In this document: positions 34,159-43,253 of the stretch, one piece after another
Position numbering within the stretch: position 1 is the stretch's first letter
Layout: the number at the start of each line of letters is the position of its first letter
Source: DATKMS01 sp035541735
GTDB lineage: Bacteria > Desulfobacterota > Binatia > HRBIN30
Assembly (NCBI GenBank): GCA_035541735.1
Contig: DATKMS010000266.1
Location: 49,479 to 113,478 of the forward strand
DNA: 64,000 nucleotides
Direction of reading: 5' to 3'
Notes under the pieces: generated by a model
What the model saw: only the letters and a program-made list of their open reading frames with translations
Told to the model about the DNA's origin: nothing
Database searches by the model: none
Made by a program: the position numbers and the translations under genes

Positions 34159-35367
34159 ATGAGGTCGGTGCTCTTGAACTATCCCACCGGGCGAGCAATC
34201 ACCGACAGCGCCGAGCGCTACGAGGTGTCGGTTGTGTTGCCTTGCTTGAATGAGGCCGCGACCGTGGGCACCTGCGTTGCCAAGGGCCTCGAGGCGCTGC
34301 GCCGCTTGGCAGTGCGCGGCGAGGTCGTCGTCGTCGACAACGGGTCGACGGATGGTTCCGGTGAGATCGCTGCGCGCGCGGGTGCCCGCGTCGTTGAGGA
34401 GCCACGAGGCGGGTACGGCAGTGCTTTGATGCGCGGCATCGCGGCGGCGGGCGCGCCGTTCATTATCATGGCCGATGCCGACGATTCATACGATCTCACG
34501 GATCTCGAGCGCTTCATCACGGCGTTGCGCGCTGGCGCCGACGTGGTCATTGGGTCACGCCGGCGCGGCACCATCGAGCCTGGTGCGATGCCTACGTTAC
34601 ACCGCTGGATCGGCAATCCGCTGTTTTCCGCGCTGCTGAGCTTCTTGTTCCGCGTCAATGTGTCCGACAGCCACTGCGGCATGCGCGCCTTCACTCGCCA
34701 GGCGTACGACCGCATGCAGTTGCAGACCACCGGAATGGAGTTTGCCTCCGAAATGGTGATTAAGGCGGCGCTCAGCGACTTGCAGATCGTGGAGATCCCG
34801 ATCACGCTGCGCCCCGACGGCCGCGGGCGGCGCGCCCATTTGCGGCCGCTGCGCGACGGCTGGCGCCACCTGCGCTTCATCCTGCTGTTCTCGCCGACCT
34901 ACCTCTTCCTCCTGCCGGGGTGTTTGCTCATCGTGCTGGGGTTGCTGCCGCTGATCGCCCTGGAAGGTGGACCGCGACGGTTCGCCGGACTCAGCTTCGA
35001 TGTCCACTACATGGTGCTCGGCAGCCTGCTGACCGTCCTTGGCTTTCAGATCCTCACCATGGGCGTGTTCGCCAAGGTTCACTCGCATGCCGCGCGCTTG
35101 TCCGCGCCCGACCGCCTGCTCACTCTCTTGCTGCGGCACTTCAATCTCGAACGCGGCCTGCTCGCCGGCGCGCTGCTCTTCGTCCTCGGCTTCGGCATCG
35201 ATGCCGCCATCCTCATGCGCTGGCTGGCGAGCCGCATGGGCAGCCTCGATGCCGTGCGGCCGGCGCTGCAAGCCTCAACGCTGATGATCATCGGCGCGCA
35301 AACCGTCTTCTCGTCCTTCTTCCTCAGTATGCTGGCGCTGCCGCGGCGCGATCCACCTGCACCCTGA
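34159..35367 (+). CDS. GT2 glycosyltransferase with C-terminal membrane domain (DPM/GtrB-like)
   Basis: 402 residues. N-terminal GT2 domain with VVLPCLNEAATVGTCV, VVDNGSTDGS and the metal-binding DADDSYD motif, then four hydrophobic spans in the C-terminal third. This architecture fits enzymes that make polyprenyl-phosphate sugars, supplying donors for the GT39-type transferases nearby. ATG at 34159 follows GGCGGG, a weak ribosome site; an upstream extension to 34093 is not convincing. The GT4 gene follows after 25 nt. Confidence 0.85.
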   Translation: MRSVLLNYPTGRAITDSAERYEVSVVLPCLNEAATVGTCVAKGLEALRRLAVRGEVVVVDNGSTDGSGEIAARAGARVVEEPRGGYGSALMRGIAAAGAPFIIMADADDSYDLTDLERFITALRAGADVVIGSRRRGTIEPGAMPTLHRWIGNPLFSALLSFLFRVNVSDSHCGMRAFTRQAYDRMQLQTTGMEFASEMVIKAALSDLQIVEIPITLRPDGRGRRAHLRPLRDGWRHLRFILLFSPTYLFLLPGCLLIVLGLLPLIALEGGPRRFAGLSFDVHYMVLGSLLTVLGFQILTMGVFAKVHSHAARLSAPDRLLTLLLRHFNLERGLLAGALLFVLGFGIDAAILMRWLASRMGSLDAVRPALQASTLMIIGAQTVFSSFFLSMLALPRRDPPAP

Positions 35368-35392
35368 GCAACCGTCCACGGCTGATGGTAGC

Positions 35393-36565
35393 GTGCGCAT
35401 CGCGATCGTTTACGACTGTCTGTACCCGCATACGGTCGGTGGTGCCGAACGCTGGTACCGCAGCCTGGCGGAGCGACTCGCGCGGCGTCATCAGGTCACC
35501 TACATCACCCGACGCCAATGGACCGGTGCGACCCCGCCGACCCTGCCGGCCAACGTCCATGTGGTGGCGGTGTCCCGCGGCACGCCGCTGTACACGAGAT
35601 CGGGCAGACGCCGCATCATGCCGCCGCTGCGTTTTGGCGCCGCTGTCCTGGTCCACTTGCTGCGCCATCGCCGCAGCTATGACGTCGTGCATACCTGCGC
35701 GTTTCCGTATTTCCCGCTGCTCGCCGCGCAATGCGCCGGGGCGCACGGGGGACCGGCGGTGGTGGTGGACTGGCTGGAGACCTGGAGCAACCAATACTGG
35801 CGCCGTTACCTGGGCAGCGTCCGCGGTCGCATGGGGGCGGCCGTGCAACGGCTGTGTATCCGCCTCACTGACCACGCGTGCGTGCCGTCCAAGTTGCAGG
35901 CTGCGCACCTGATCGACGGTGGCTATCAGAACGACCCCATCATCTTGAAGAGCCTCTATGACGGACCGATTGCTTCATTCGATGCGCAAGCCAGTCGCCA
36001 GCCTCTCGTCGTCTATGTCGGCCGCCACATTCCCGAAAAGCGCGTCGAGGTCATCCCAGCCGCCATTGCTGCCGCCCGCCAGCGCATTCCTGCACTCCGG
36101 GCGGCCATCTTCGGCGATGGCCCGGCGCGCGCGCGGGTGCTTGCCGAGATCGAGCGACGCGGGTTGCAGCAGGTGATTCGCTGTCCCGGATTTGTACCGT
36201 GGGAGGAAGTGGACGCAACGCTGCGGAGCGCCCTCTGCCTGCTCCTGCCGTCGGAACGCGAGGGGTACGGCCTGGTGGTGCTCGAGGCCGCGGCGCGCGG
36301 CACGCCATCGATTGTCGTGCGCGCACCGGACAACGCCGCAACGGAGTTGGTCGATCACGAGGAAAACGGTCTGGTGGTGGATAGTGCTGCACCGCCCGTG
36401 CTCGCCGCTGCGATCGCGGCGGTGCAGGCAGCGGGCGCAGCGCTGGCGCAGCGGACGCGCGTATGGTGCGCCAGGAACACGTCGCGCCTCACGATCGACA
36501 ACACCATCAGCCAGCTGGAAGAGCTCTACAGCTCGATCATCAAGGCGGCTCACGCTCCCAAGTGA
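35393..36565 (+). CDS. GT4-family glycosyltransferase
   Basis: 390-residue GT-B enzyme with RIAIVYDCLYPHTVGGAERW at the N-terminus, VVYVGRHIPEKRVEVIPAAI at the junction and LPSEREGYGLVVLEAAARGT containing EX7E. GTG start. It is transcribed with the GT2 gene upstream and converges on the shortened GT87 gene with 4 nt between stops. Product sugar unknown. Confidence 0.85.
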   Translation: MRIAIVYDCLYPHTVGGAERWYRSLAERLARRHQVTYITRRQWTGATPPTLPANVHVVAVSRGTPLYTRSGRRRIMPPLRFGAAVLVHLLRHRRSYDVVHTCAFPYFPLLAAQCAGAHGGPAVVVDWLETWSNQYWRRYLGSVRGRMGAAVQRLCIRLTDHACVPSKLQAAHLIDGGYQNDPIILKSLYDGPIASFDAQASRQPLVVYVGRHIPEKRVEVIPAAIAAARQRIPALRAAIFGDGPARARVLAEIERRGLQQVIRCPGFVPWEEVDATLRSALCLLLPSEREGYGLVVLEAAARGTPSIVVRAPDNAATELVDHEENGLVVDSAAPPVLAAAIAAVQAAGAALAQRTRVWCARNTSRLTIDNTISQLEELYSSIIKAAHAPK

Positions 36566-36569
36566 AGCC

Positions 36570-37169
36570 TCAGCGCAGCACACGAGCAGCGCCCGCATCC
36601 GCGTGCGGAGACGCCGTCGGCGCCCGCCGCATGATCACCGCGAGCACGACAAGCATGCAGGCCGTCTGCGCGCCATAGCCCAGCAGGACGATGTAGCGCG
36701 CTCTGCCGAGGAACTCACGGTTGAGCAGCAGCGCCAGCACCACGTAGGCGGCCATCGCCGTTGCCGCCGGCGCCCCCAGCTTGCGGATGCCGCGATCCTC
36801 GGCGACGATGAGATAGAGCGCCGGCAGCATGAACACCATGTGCTGCACCCAGGTCGCCGGCGAGAGCAGCAGCGCCAGGATCAGCACCGCGCTGCAGTCG
36901 TAGCGCAGGGCCAGGCCCAGGTTCGCATCGATCAAGGCCAACGGGCTGAAGTACATGGCGGCGGTCGGCATGTATGGATAGTGCAGCCCTCCGGCGTACA
37001 GATCTTCGTGTGCCACGAATCGCCTGCCGAACTCGCGTGACACATCGAAGTCGCCGAGAGCGGTCGCGCGGCGATGCGCGATCACCACCCACTGCACGGC
37101 GACGACGACGAAGCAGGCGGCGATCAGCGTCTGTTGCCTGCGCGTCCGCGAGTGCCACCAGGCCAGCAT
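36570..37169 (-). CDS. Shortened GT87 (DUF2029)-like membrane mannosyltransferase
   Basis: 199 residues, about half of a usual GT87 protein (around 400). The N-terminal helix and acidic loop segment DFDVSREFGRRFVAHEDLYA plus GGLHYPYMPTAAMYF are intact, and the last three helices, beginning LLLSPATWVQHMVFML, are intact, but the spans normally between them are absent and joined in frame at about residues 95-105. I read this as an internal in-frame deletion, so activity is doubtful. Its ATG shares bases with an ATG of the divergent exporter gene (CATG at 37167-37170). Confidence 0.6.
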   Translation of the reverse strand: MLAWWHSRTRRQQTLIAACFVVVAVQWVVIAHRRATALGDFDVSREFGRRFVAHEDLYAGGLHYPYMPTAAMYFSPLALIDANLGLALRYDCSAVLILALLLSPATWVQHMVFMLPALYLIVAEDRGIRKLGAPAATAMAAYVVLALLLNREFLGRARYIVLLGYGAQTACMLVVLAVIMRRAPTASPHADAGAARVLR

Positions 37170-37269
37170 GACGACAACCTCTGCAGCCCTATCGTGCAAG
37201 TTGCGTCGGCTTGCAAATCGGCCGCCGTTGGGAGATACGGCGCTCGACCGTTGCCTGCCAGTCGCACCA

Positions 37270-39591
37270 ATGACGACCCGATGTGATCGGATTGACGAAG
37301 CGCGCACGTGGGACGAGTGCTTCGACCCGGCGCTGGCTGCGTTCCCCACGCGTCGTGTTCCAATCGATACGGTCGTCGATTTGCTGCACGTGTCGCATGC
37401 GCCGGAGCGCATCGCCGCGTATCGTTGCGCCATGGAGCGTGGGGAACGGTTTCCGCCGATCTCGGTCGTGCGCATCGCCGGGCGCCTCTTGATCGCCGAC
37501 GGCCACAAGCGCTTCAGCGCCTATCGCTCGCTCGCAGCGACCGACATTGTGGTCGAGGTGTGGACCCCTCGTCGCTGGTTCCGTGACCAATGCGGGCAGT
37601 TTTTGCGCAAGTCGCGGCAGCAGTGGACCCTCCTCTTGCGTAGCGTGCATGACCGTGGAGCGCGGGCCCAGGCGAGGCGATTGTTTTGGGACACCATCGG
37701 GCATTGGCGGCGTGTCGGGTTGTCGCTCGCGGGGCGCCGCCGCGATGAGGGCGGCGAAACCGTGAGAACTCTGCAGCAGGCAGCCGTACCCGCATCGCTG
37801 AGCGGGACGGCGATCTTCCAGCGGTTGGTCCGCGAGTGCACGTCTTCTCCCGTGCGCCTCACGCTGGCTGTGATCAGCCTGCTCAGTGTGGCTCTGGGGC
37901 AGCTGTACCTGACCTGGCTGGTGAAATTGTGGGCCGAGGGGCCGGTGCTGCGCGGCGAGCGCGCCCTGCTCGACTCGATGCTCGCCCGTGCCGCCGTGGT
38001 CACCGCCGGCATGGTGATCGCCGTCTTCCTGTCGCGCTACGTCCTGAACAGCATCAATCAGCGCCTGGTTGAGCGCCTGCGTGCGGCTGTGCATGCGCAC
38101 CTGTTGGCCGTGGGAGTGGCGGAGGTGCGGCAGTGGCCCAACGGCGAATGGCTCTCGCGCGTGTTCAATGACGCCGGCGCGCTCTCCGGTTTTGTGCGCG
38201 ATGTCCTCAAGCGACTGATCGGCGAGGGCGTCGTCTTGGTCGGGGCGCTGGCGATGATGGTTTATCTGCAATGGCGCTTGGCGTTGATCGGCTGCGTGCT
38301 GGTGCCGCTGGTGGGCGTACTGCTCAGTCGCCTCGGCGGTATCATTCGCCGCCGCGGCGCGGCCGCGCAGCAGAAAGTGGGTGAGCTCAGCGCGACGCTC
38401 AGCGAACAGCTGCGCGGCCTGACGACGATCAAGGGGTTTCAGACCGAGAGCGACGAGCACGAGCGCTTCGTCCGCCAGAACGCCCGCTACCGCCGGGAAG
38501 TCCTGCGCAGCGAGTGGTGGACCGCGGTGCTGATGACCATGGTGTGGTTCGTGACCGGTATCGGGCTCCTGGCCATTCTGCGCTACGGCACCCTCCAGGT
38601 TCTCCGGGGTGCGTGCACGGCCGGGCAGCTCTTCGCGTTTGTGCTCTACGCCGTGCAGACCGTGGAACCGTTACGGCGGTTGAGCGAGGTTCAGGCCATG
38701 CTGCAGCGGGCGCTTGCCGCCGCGGCGCGGGTGTATGAAGTGATCGACGCCCCGTACGGAGAAGCGCAGGGCACGCTGCACCTGCCCGAGCCTGCACGCG
38801 GCGAGTTGCGCTTCGAACAGCTGTGCTTTCGTTACCGCGCCGACAAGCCCGTGCTCGACGGCCTGGCGTTGCGCCTGGCGCCCCGAGAGACGGTGGCGCT
38901 GGTTGCAGCCAGCGGCGGCGGCAAGAGTACGCTGGCCAGTCTGTTGCTTCGTTTTGTCGATCCGCAGCGCGGCCGGATCCTTTTGGACGGCATCGACGTT
39001 CGCGCCCTGCGGCTTGCTGATCTGCGCCGCGCCGTGTGCGTCGTCGAACAGGATCCGTTCATCTTCAGCGGACCGTTGATCGAAAACATTCGCTACGGCT
39101 CGCCGTACACGTCGGCGGCAACGATTGACGCGGCTGTTACCTGCGCAGGACTGGAGCTGATGGTACGCGGGCTGCCGGGCGGCCTGCACGCATCGTTGCA
39201 GGAAGGCGGCGGGAACCTATCCGGCGGTCAGAAGCAGCGCATCGCGTTGGCCAGAGCCATCGTCCGTGATCCGACCGTGCTGGTGCTCGACGAAGCCACC
39301 AGCGCGTTGGACAGCGACGCCGAAGCACAGATCTTCGCCGACATCGAGGAGTGGCTGCGACGGCGGACGGTGCTGGTCATGGCGCACCGCTTGGCGACCG
39401 TCGCCCGCTTTGACCGCATCATCGTCGTACAAGCTGGCCGCGTCGTCGGCGATGGCAGCGTTGCCCATCTGCTGCAGAGCTGCCCGACCTTCAGCCAGCT
39501 GTTTGCGGAGCAGTTGACGCCGCTCGGCTGGCCGCAGGAGGCGGCAGTGGGTGTGGATCAAAGACGTGCCGGCAGCCGGTCGGCGGGATGA
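37270..39591 (+). CDS. ABC exporter (MsbA-like) with N-terminal ParB/sulfiredoxin-like domain
   Basis: About 773 residues. The N-terminal 130 residues contain VPIDTVVDLLHVSHAPERIA, ISVVRIAGRLLIADGHKRFS and a DGHKR motif of ParB/Srx-fold nucleotide-binding domains. Then come a six-helix membrane domain (about 190-470) and an ATPase domain with Walker A AASGGGKST, Q-loop VVEQDPFIFSG, signature NLSGGQKQR and Walker B VLVLDEATSALDS. Such exporters flip lipids or lipid-linked sugars. The Walker A has A-A-S where most have G. ATG 37270 is preferred; ATG 37168 would add 34 unlikely residues. The fused domain is uncommon. Confidence 0.85.
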   Translation: MTTRCDRIDEARTWDECFDPALAAFPTRRVPIDTVVDLLHVSHAPERIAAYRCAMERGERFPPISVVRIAGRLLIADGHKRFSAYRSLAATDIVVEVWTPRRWFRDQCGQFLRKSRQQWTLLLRSVHDRGARAQARRLFWDTIGHWRRVGLSLAGRRRDEGGETVRTLQQAAVPASLSGTAIFQRLVRECTSSPVRLTLAVISLLSVALGQLYLTWLVKLWAEGPVLRGERALLDSMLARAAVVTAGMVIAVFLSRYVLNSINQRLVERLRAAVHAHLLAVGVAEVRQWPNGEWLSRVFNDAGALSGFVRDVLKRLIGEGVVLVGALAMMVYLQWRLALIGCVLVPLVGVLLSRLGGIIRRRGAAAQQKVGELSATLSEQLRGLTTIKGFQTESDEHERFVRQNARYRREVLRSEWWTAVLMTMVWFVTGIGLLAILRYGTLQVLRGACTAGQLFAFVLYAVQTVEPLRRLSEVQAMLQRALAAAARVYEVIDAPYGEAQGTLHLPEPARGELRFEQLCFRYRADKPVLDGLALRLAPRETVALVAASGGGKSTLASLLLRFVDPQRGRILLDGIDVRALRLADLRRAVCVVEQDPFIFSGPLIENIRYGSPYTSAATIDAAVTCAGLELMVRGLPGGLHASLQEGGGNLSGGQKQRIALARAIVRDPTVLVLDEATSALDSDAEAQIFADIEEWLRRRTVLVMAHRLATVARFDRIIVVQAGRVVGDGSVAHLLQSCPTFSQLFAEQLTPLGWPQEAAVGVDQRRAGSRSAG

Positions 39592-39727
39592 TGGGCGGTG
39601 GTTGGCCGGCGGTTGGCTTGACAACGGACGGCGCCTCGATCCACCCGAACAGGACAAGGTTGAACGCAAACTTGGTGAGGGCGTAGGAAAACGCCGTCAC
39701 GAACCACAGCCGCAAGAATTTCGTCAC
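39491..39727 (-). CDS. Small single-span membrane protein, paralogue of the 41.8 kb gene
   Basis: 78 residues: the first 31 (TKFLRLWFVTAFSYALTKFA, then FNLVLFGWIEAP) form a membrane helix almost identical in pattern to the start of the gene at 41835-42083 (RFLRLWFVLGFAYFSAKLLF). The remainder is a Pro-rich, probably cytoplasmic tail that does not match the paralogue. GTG start overlaps the GT4 stop (GTGA). The 3' end overlaps the exporter gene by about 100 nt on the opposite strand. Function unknown. Confidence 0.6.
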   Translation of the reverse strand: MTKFLRLWFVTAFSYALTKFAFNLVLFGWIEAPSVVKPTAGQPPPIIPPTGCRHVFDPHPLPPPAASRAASTAPQTAG

Positions 39728-40857
39728 GTCGCATCCCTCCTCGACTGCGTCCGCAACGCAGAAAAGAGCTGGTCATAGCGGTCGGCAGCCTGCTGCGCAT
39801 CGAACAGCGTACGTGCCCGCGACAGCGCCGCAAGCGCCATCCGCTGCGCCGCTGCAGCGTCGGTGAGCATCTCGATGAGCTGGCGCGACAGATCGTCGAC
39901 GTCGTCTGCGCGCGCCAGACGTCCCGCCTCACCGTGGTCCCCGATGGCTTCGACAATCCCGCCGGTTGCATATCCGAGCGCGGGAGTACCACACGCCATC
40001 GCCTCGAGCAGCGTCGCCGGGAGTGCCTCGCTGAGCGCGCTGTGCGTTGCCAGCACTACGACGTCAACTGCCGTGAGTGCCAGATCGATGTGCTCGATTT
40101 CACCGAGGTGGTGTACGCGGCCTTGCAAGGCGAACGCTCTTTGCAACTCGACAAGCGACCAGGGTTCCCCGCTGTCGCCTGATCTACCGCACACCAGAAG
40201 GTTGGTGGCTCCGAGCTGCACATTGGCGCGGCTGACCGCGGACAGCACATGACGCAAGCCTTTGGCTCGGGCCAGTCCGCCGAAGAACCCCACCCAGCGG
40301 CCGCCCTCAGGAAGCGCCAGCGCTGCTCGGGCGCGCGCCCGCTCGTGTGGTCCAGGCGGTGTGGTGCGTGGTGAGAACCGCACAGGGTTGTAAATGACGT
40401 GGATGCGTTCAGGCCGCACACCGAGGTTCCCGAGGAGGCTTTGCCGAACGGCCTGACTGACGGCCACCACGGCATCGGCGCCATTGGCCAGCCAGCGCAC
40501 CCACGGGTTGAGCGGCAGCGCCATGTGGCGAACCAGAACCAGGCGGCCGTGCTGCACCGGCCGGCGCGCCAAGCACGCCCAGACCCACTCATCAGCGGTG
40601 GTTACCAGTGCAACGTCGGGCGCGACGTCGTTCAACGCACGGCGGATTGCCGCGACGGCTCGAACGTTCAACGAACCGCCGAGCCAGGCCGGATGGGTCA
40701 TCAGGCCGGCGCACCTCGCGGCGGGCGCGACCGCGCCATCCGGCCGACACAAGGCCTCCACCGTATGACCTCGTGCGCCGAGTAACGTGGCGAGCTGCAG
40801 CGTCACCCGTTCCGCTCCGCCGAGAATCCGGGAACCGCAGATCCACAGGATCTTCAA
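39724..40857 (-). CDS. GT4-family glycosyltransferase
   Basis: 377-residue GT-B enzyme: KILWICGSRILGGAERVTLQ at the N-terminus, a VGFFGGLARAKGLRHVLSAV junction block and ATHSALSEALPATLLEAMAC where the EX7E donor loop lies. TTG start at 40857. A small membrane protein gene overlaps its stop by 4 nt, indicating coupling. Probably acts on a cytoplasmic lipid-linked glycan intermediate. Confidence 0.8.
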   Translation of the reverse strand: MKILWICGSRILGGAERVTLQLATLLGARGHTVEALCRPDGAVAPAARCAGLMTHPAWLGGSLNVRAVAAIRRALNDVAPDVALVTTADEWVWACLARRPVQHGRLVLVRHMALPLNPWVRWLANGADAVVAVSQAVRQSLLGNLGVRPERIHVIYNPVRFSPRTTPPGPHERARARAALALPEGGRWVGFFGGLARAKGLRHVLSAVSRANVQLGATNLLVCGRSGDSGEPWSLVELQRAFALQGRVHHLGEIEHIDLALTAVDVVVLATHSALSEALPATLLEAMACGTPALGYATGGIVEAIGDHGEAGRLARADDVDDLSRQLIEMLTDAAAAQRMALAALSRARTLFDAQQAADRYDQLFSALRTQSRRDAT

Positions 40858-40986
40858 CGTCCTGGCTCCGTCGGACCCAGCGCCGTCTGGCTGCCGGCGC
40901 TCCCGCCGCCCCCCCTTTTGTATTGACCGCCGCGGGCCTGGATTGTATACCGCGGCGTACCAATGGGCTGCTGCTGAGAGGGGAAA

Positions 40987-41820
40987 ATGCTCATGCGCCG
41001 ACGCGTCGCCGTGATGGCAGTTTTATTTCTCTTGTTGGCCGTTCGCACTTTCGCGCAACCGACGGACGGCATCTTGGTCTCCGGCCAGCCCGACTTGGCA
41101 ATCATCGATACCAATGGAGACGGCCCAGACCCCATGGACTGCCACATCAGGGGAATGACCGACACCTCCGGCAACCTGCTCATCACGACCATGCAGGACA
41201 GTCACTATAGTGGCGGCGTGCAGCTGCGGGCATGCTCGGGTAACTACACGGGGTATGTGGACCCCACGTTCCCTACCGACACGAGCATCTTCGGTATGAT
41301 CACCATGAGTTCGATCATCGGGGGAATCCCGCACGCGCTTTCATTCGACGGCATGTTTGCTTCTCAGGGGGGTGGCGGTGGAGGCGGAGCCGCAGTCATG
41401 GCCTCCGCCCCACGAATAATCACCCAGCTCACACTGACGAATACCGAGTTCATCGGATCTGGGTTCATCTGTGACTCGGTTGCCAAGGTTAAACTGGCTA
41501 ACGGTATGCCTATGGGAGTCGGTCTCTTGATGGACACCCCTGGGTACTTGCATGTGCAGGGTATTCCCTTCCAGACGGCGGATCTGCAAAGCTACGTGAT
41601 GAAGGATGTCTACATTCCGAAGAGCGATAGCATCTTGAACTTTTCCCTCGCCAGTGCACCGAGCGACATCCTCCTCCAGATCCTGCTCAACGGCACCTGT
41701 AGCCGTGTGCCGACGTTGAGTGAGGGGAATCTCATCCTCCTCGCGCTGATGCTGTTGGTGGGCGGAGGGTGGCTACTGGGGTATCGGCGCAAGCTCTCCG
41801 AAGCCCTGCCGCTTCCGTAG
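40987..41820 (+). CDS. Secreted IPTL-CTERM protein
   Basis: 277-residue exported protein with signal peptide (VAVMAVLFLLLAVRTFA) and a C-terminal tripartite sorting signal: VPTLSEGNLILLALMLLVGG (residues 241-260), a helix and basic YRRK end. This is the IPTL-CTERM pattern recognised by archaeosortase/exosortase-type enzymes that anchor proteins to the envelope; no exosortase gene is in the window. A poly-Gly run lies near residue 128. The ATG at 40987 has a GAGAGGGGAAA ribosome site. The mature domain is not recognised. Confidence 0.75.
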   Translation: MLMRRRVAVMAVLFLLLAVRTFAQPTDGILVSGQPDLAIIDTNGDGPDPMDCHIRGMTDTSGNLLITTMQDSHYSGGVQLRACSGNYTGYVDPTFPTDTSIFGMITMSSIIGGIPHALSFDGMFASQGGGGGGGAAVMASAPRIITQLTLTNTEFIGSGFICDSVAKVKLANGMPMGVGLLMDTPGYLHVQGIPFQTADLQSYVMKDVYIPKSDSILNFSLASAPSDILLQILLNGTCSRVPTLSEGNLILLALMLLVGGGWLLGYRRKLSEALPLP

Positions 41821-41834
41821 TCGCCTCGAGGACC

Positions 41835-42083
41835 CTAGACCATTGCCGCCCGCCGGCGCGCGCGGCGCGTGACCATCCAGAACACCACGCTCTGTCCCAG
41901 CGGCACGAAAATGATCTCGAGAAGCGCGTCGAGCCGGATGACCCAGATCCAGCCCATCACGGCGAGGTTGAACAACAGCTTCGCCGAGAAATAGGCGAAG
42001 CCGAGGACAAACCACAGCCGTAGGAATCGTCCCAGGGACGATTGCGGCTGCCTGGCCCCAGGTTCTGCGGATGTCGCATCCAT
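41835..42083 (-). CDS. Small two-span membrane protein, paralogue of the 39.5 kb gene
   Basis: 82 residues with two hydrophobic helices (RFLRLWFVLGFAYFSAKLLF and LLEIIFVPLGQSVVFWMV) and a basic C-terminus RRARRR. The first helix is the same as that of the 39491-39727 gene, showing duplication around the GT4 and IPTL-CTERM genes. ATG at 42083 is chosen because upstream sequence overlaps the quinone oxidoreductase gene. Function unknown. Confidence 0.65.
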   Translation of the reverse strand: MDATSAEPGARQPQSSLGRFLRLWFVLGFAYFSAKLLFNLAVMGWIWVIRLDALLEIIFVPLGQSVVFWMVTRRARRRAAMV

Positions 42084-42130
42084 CCAGATGCGTTGGGCAC
42101 ATAGCAGCCCGGCGCGCGCCCACGCAACTG

Positions 42131-43099
42131 CTACGGCTCGAGTACCACCTTGCCCATGCACTTCCGTCCTTCGAGGTAGCGGTGGGCTGCCGCCGCCTCG
42201 TGCAACGGGAAGCGCCGGTCGATCGTGACCTGAAAGGTGCCGTTGCTGACGAGTTGAATGATCTCGCACAAGGCCCGCCAGGCGCCCCCTTCGGTGAACC
42301 ACGGGACAAGGTACAGACCATGGATCGAGACGCTGTTGCGGATCAACGCCGTCGGGTCCACGTTCGCCGTCTTGCCGAGCGTGTTGCCGACGCACAGTAA
42401 CCGGCCGTTGGCTCGCAAGACATCGAGACTCTGCTCGAAGACTTCGCCGCCGACCGACTCCAGCACGACGTCGACGCCCGCATTGTCCGTGAGCCGCCAC
42501 GCCGCCTCGACGAAGTCTTGCTCGGCGTAGTTGATACCGGCATCGGCGCCCAGCCGACCGCCAAACTCCAGCTTGGCTGCCATGCTCGCGGTCGTCAGGA
42601 CCCGCGCGCCACAATGCTTGGCGATTTGGATGCCCGCCATACCGACGCCGCTTGCCGCAGCGTGCACGAGCACCCATTCCTGCGGCTGCACCCGTGCGGT
42701 GGTGACCAGCCCATACCATGCCGTCAGGAAGACGACCGGAATGGAGGCAGCGACGGCGTAGTCGAGGCCATGCGGGATCGCAATGGCAGCGGCGTCCAGC
42801 GTCACAAAGCGATCGGCGTAGCCGCCACTGGCGGCCAGTGCCACGACTCGTTCGCCGATGCGCTGCTTGTCGACACCCTCCCCGACGGCGTCGATCTCGC
42901 CGGCAACCTCGAACCCGAGGACCAGCGGGAATGCGGCTTCGCCCGGATACGTGCCGGCACGCCGTGCCAGGTCCCCACGATTGATGGAAGCCGCCTTGAC
43001 GGCCACGCGCACTTGTCCCAAGCCCGGTTGTGGGTCGTGTATCTCCTCGTACCGCAGCACGCTCGCGTCACCGAACTGGTGGATACGTACGCTATGCAT
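42131..43099 (-). CDS. Zinc-independent quinone oxidoreductase / MDR-family alcohol dehydrogenase
   Basis: 322-residue NADPH-dependent reductase. N-terminal QFGDASVLRYEEIHDPQPG, the AASINRGDLARRAGTYPGE block and the nucleotide-binding VLVHAAASGVGMAGIQIAKH are those of the quinone oxidoreductase (QOR/zeta-crystallin) group; no zinc ligand cysteines are visible. Likely reduces quinones or enoyl ketones. ATG at 43099 has an AAGGAGAG ribosome site. It is divergent from the small lipoprotein gene. Confidence 0.85.
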   Translation of the reverse strand: MHSVRIHQFGDASVLRYEEIHDPQPGLGQVRVAVKAASINRGDLARRAGTYPGEAAFPLVLGFEVAGEIDAVGEGVDKQRIGERVVALAASGGYADRFVTLDAAAIAIPHGLDYAVAASIPVVFLTAWYGLVTTARVQPQEWVLVHAAASGVGMAGIQIAKHCGARVLTTASMAAKLEFGGRLGADAGINYAEQDFVEAAWRLTDNAGVDVVLESVGGEVFEQSLDVLRANGRLLCVGNTLGKTANVDPTALIRNSVSIHGLYLVPWFTEGGAWRALCEIIQLVSNGTFQVTIDRRFPLHEAAAAHRYLEGRKCMGKVVLEP

Positions 43100-43253
43100 G
43101 ATCGGACTCTCCTTCTGGTCAGCCGCACCGCACCCCAACGTCCGCTTCAGCATCCTTACTACCCCTTCTGGCCGTGATCGGCTACTGGCCAGCGTTGCAG
43201 TGCACTCGATTCTTGCCACCAGCGGCGGATGTGCTAAGCGCAGGCGTGTGCGG

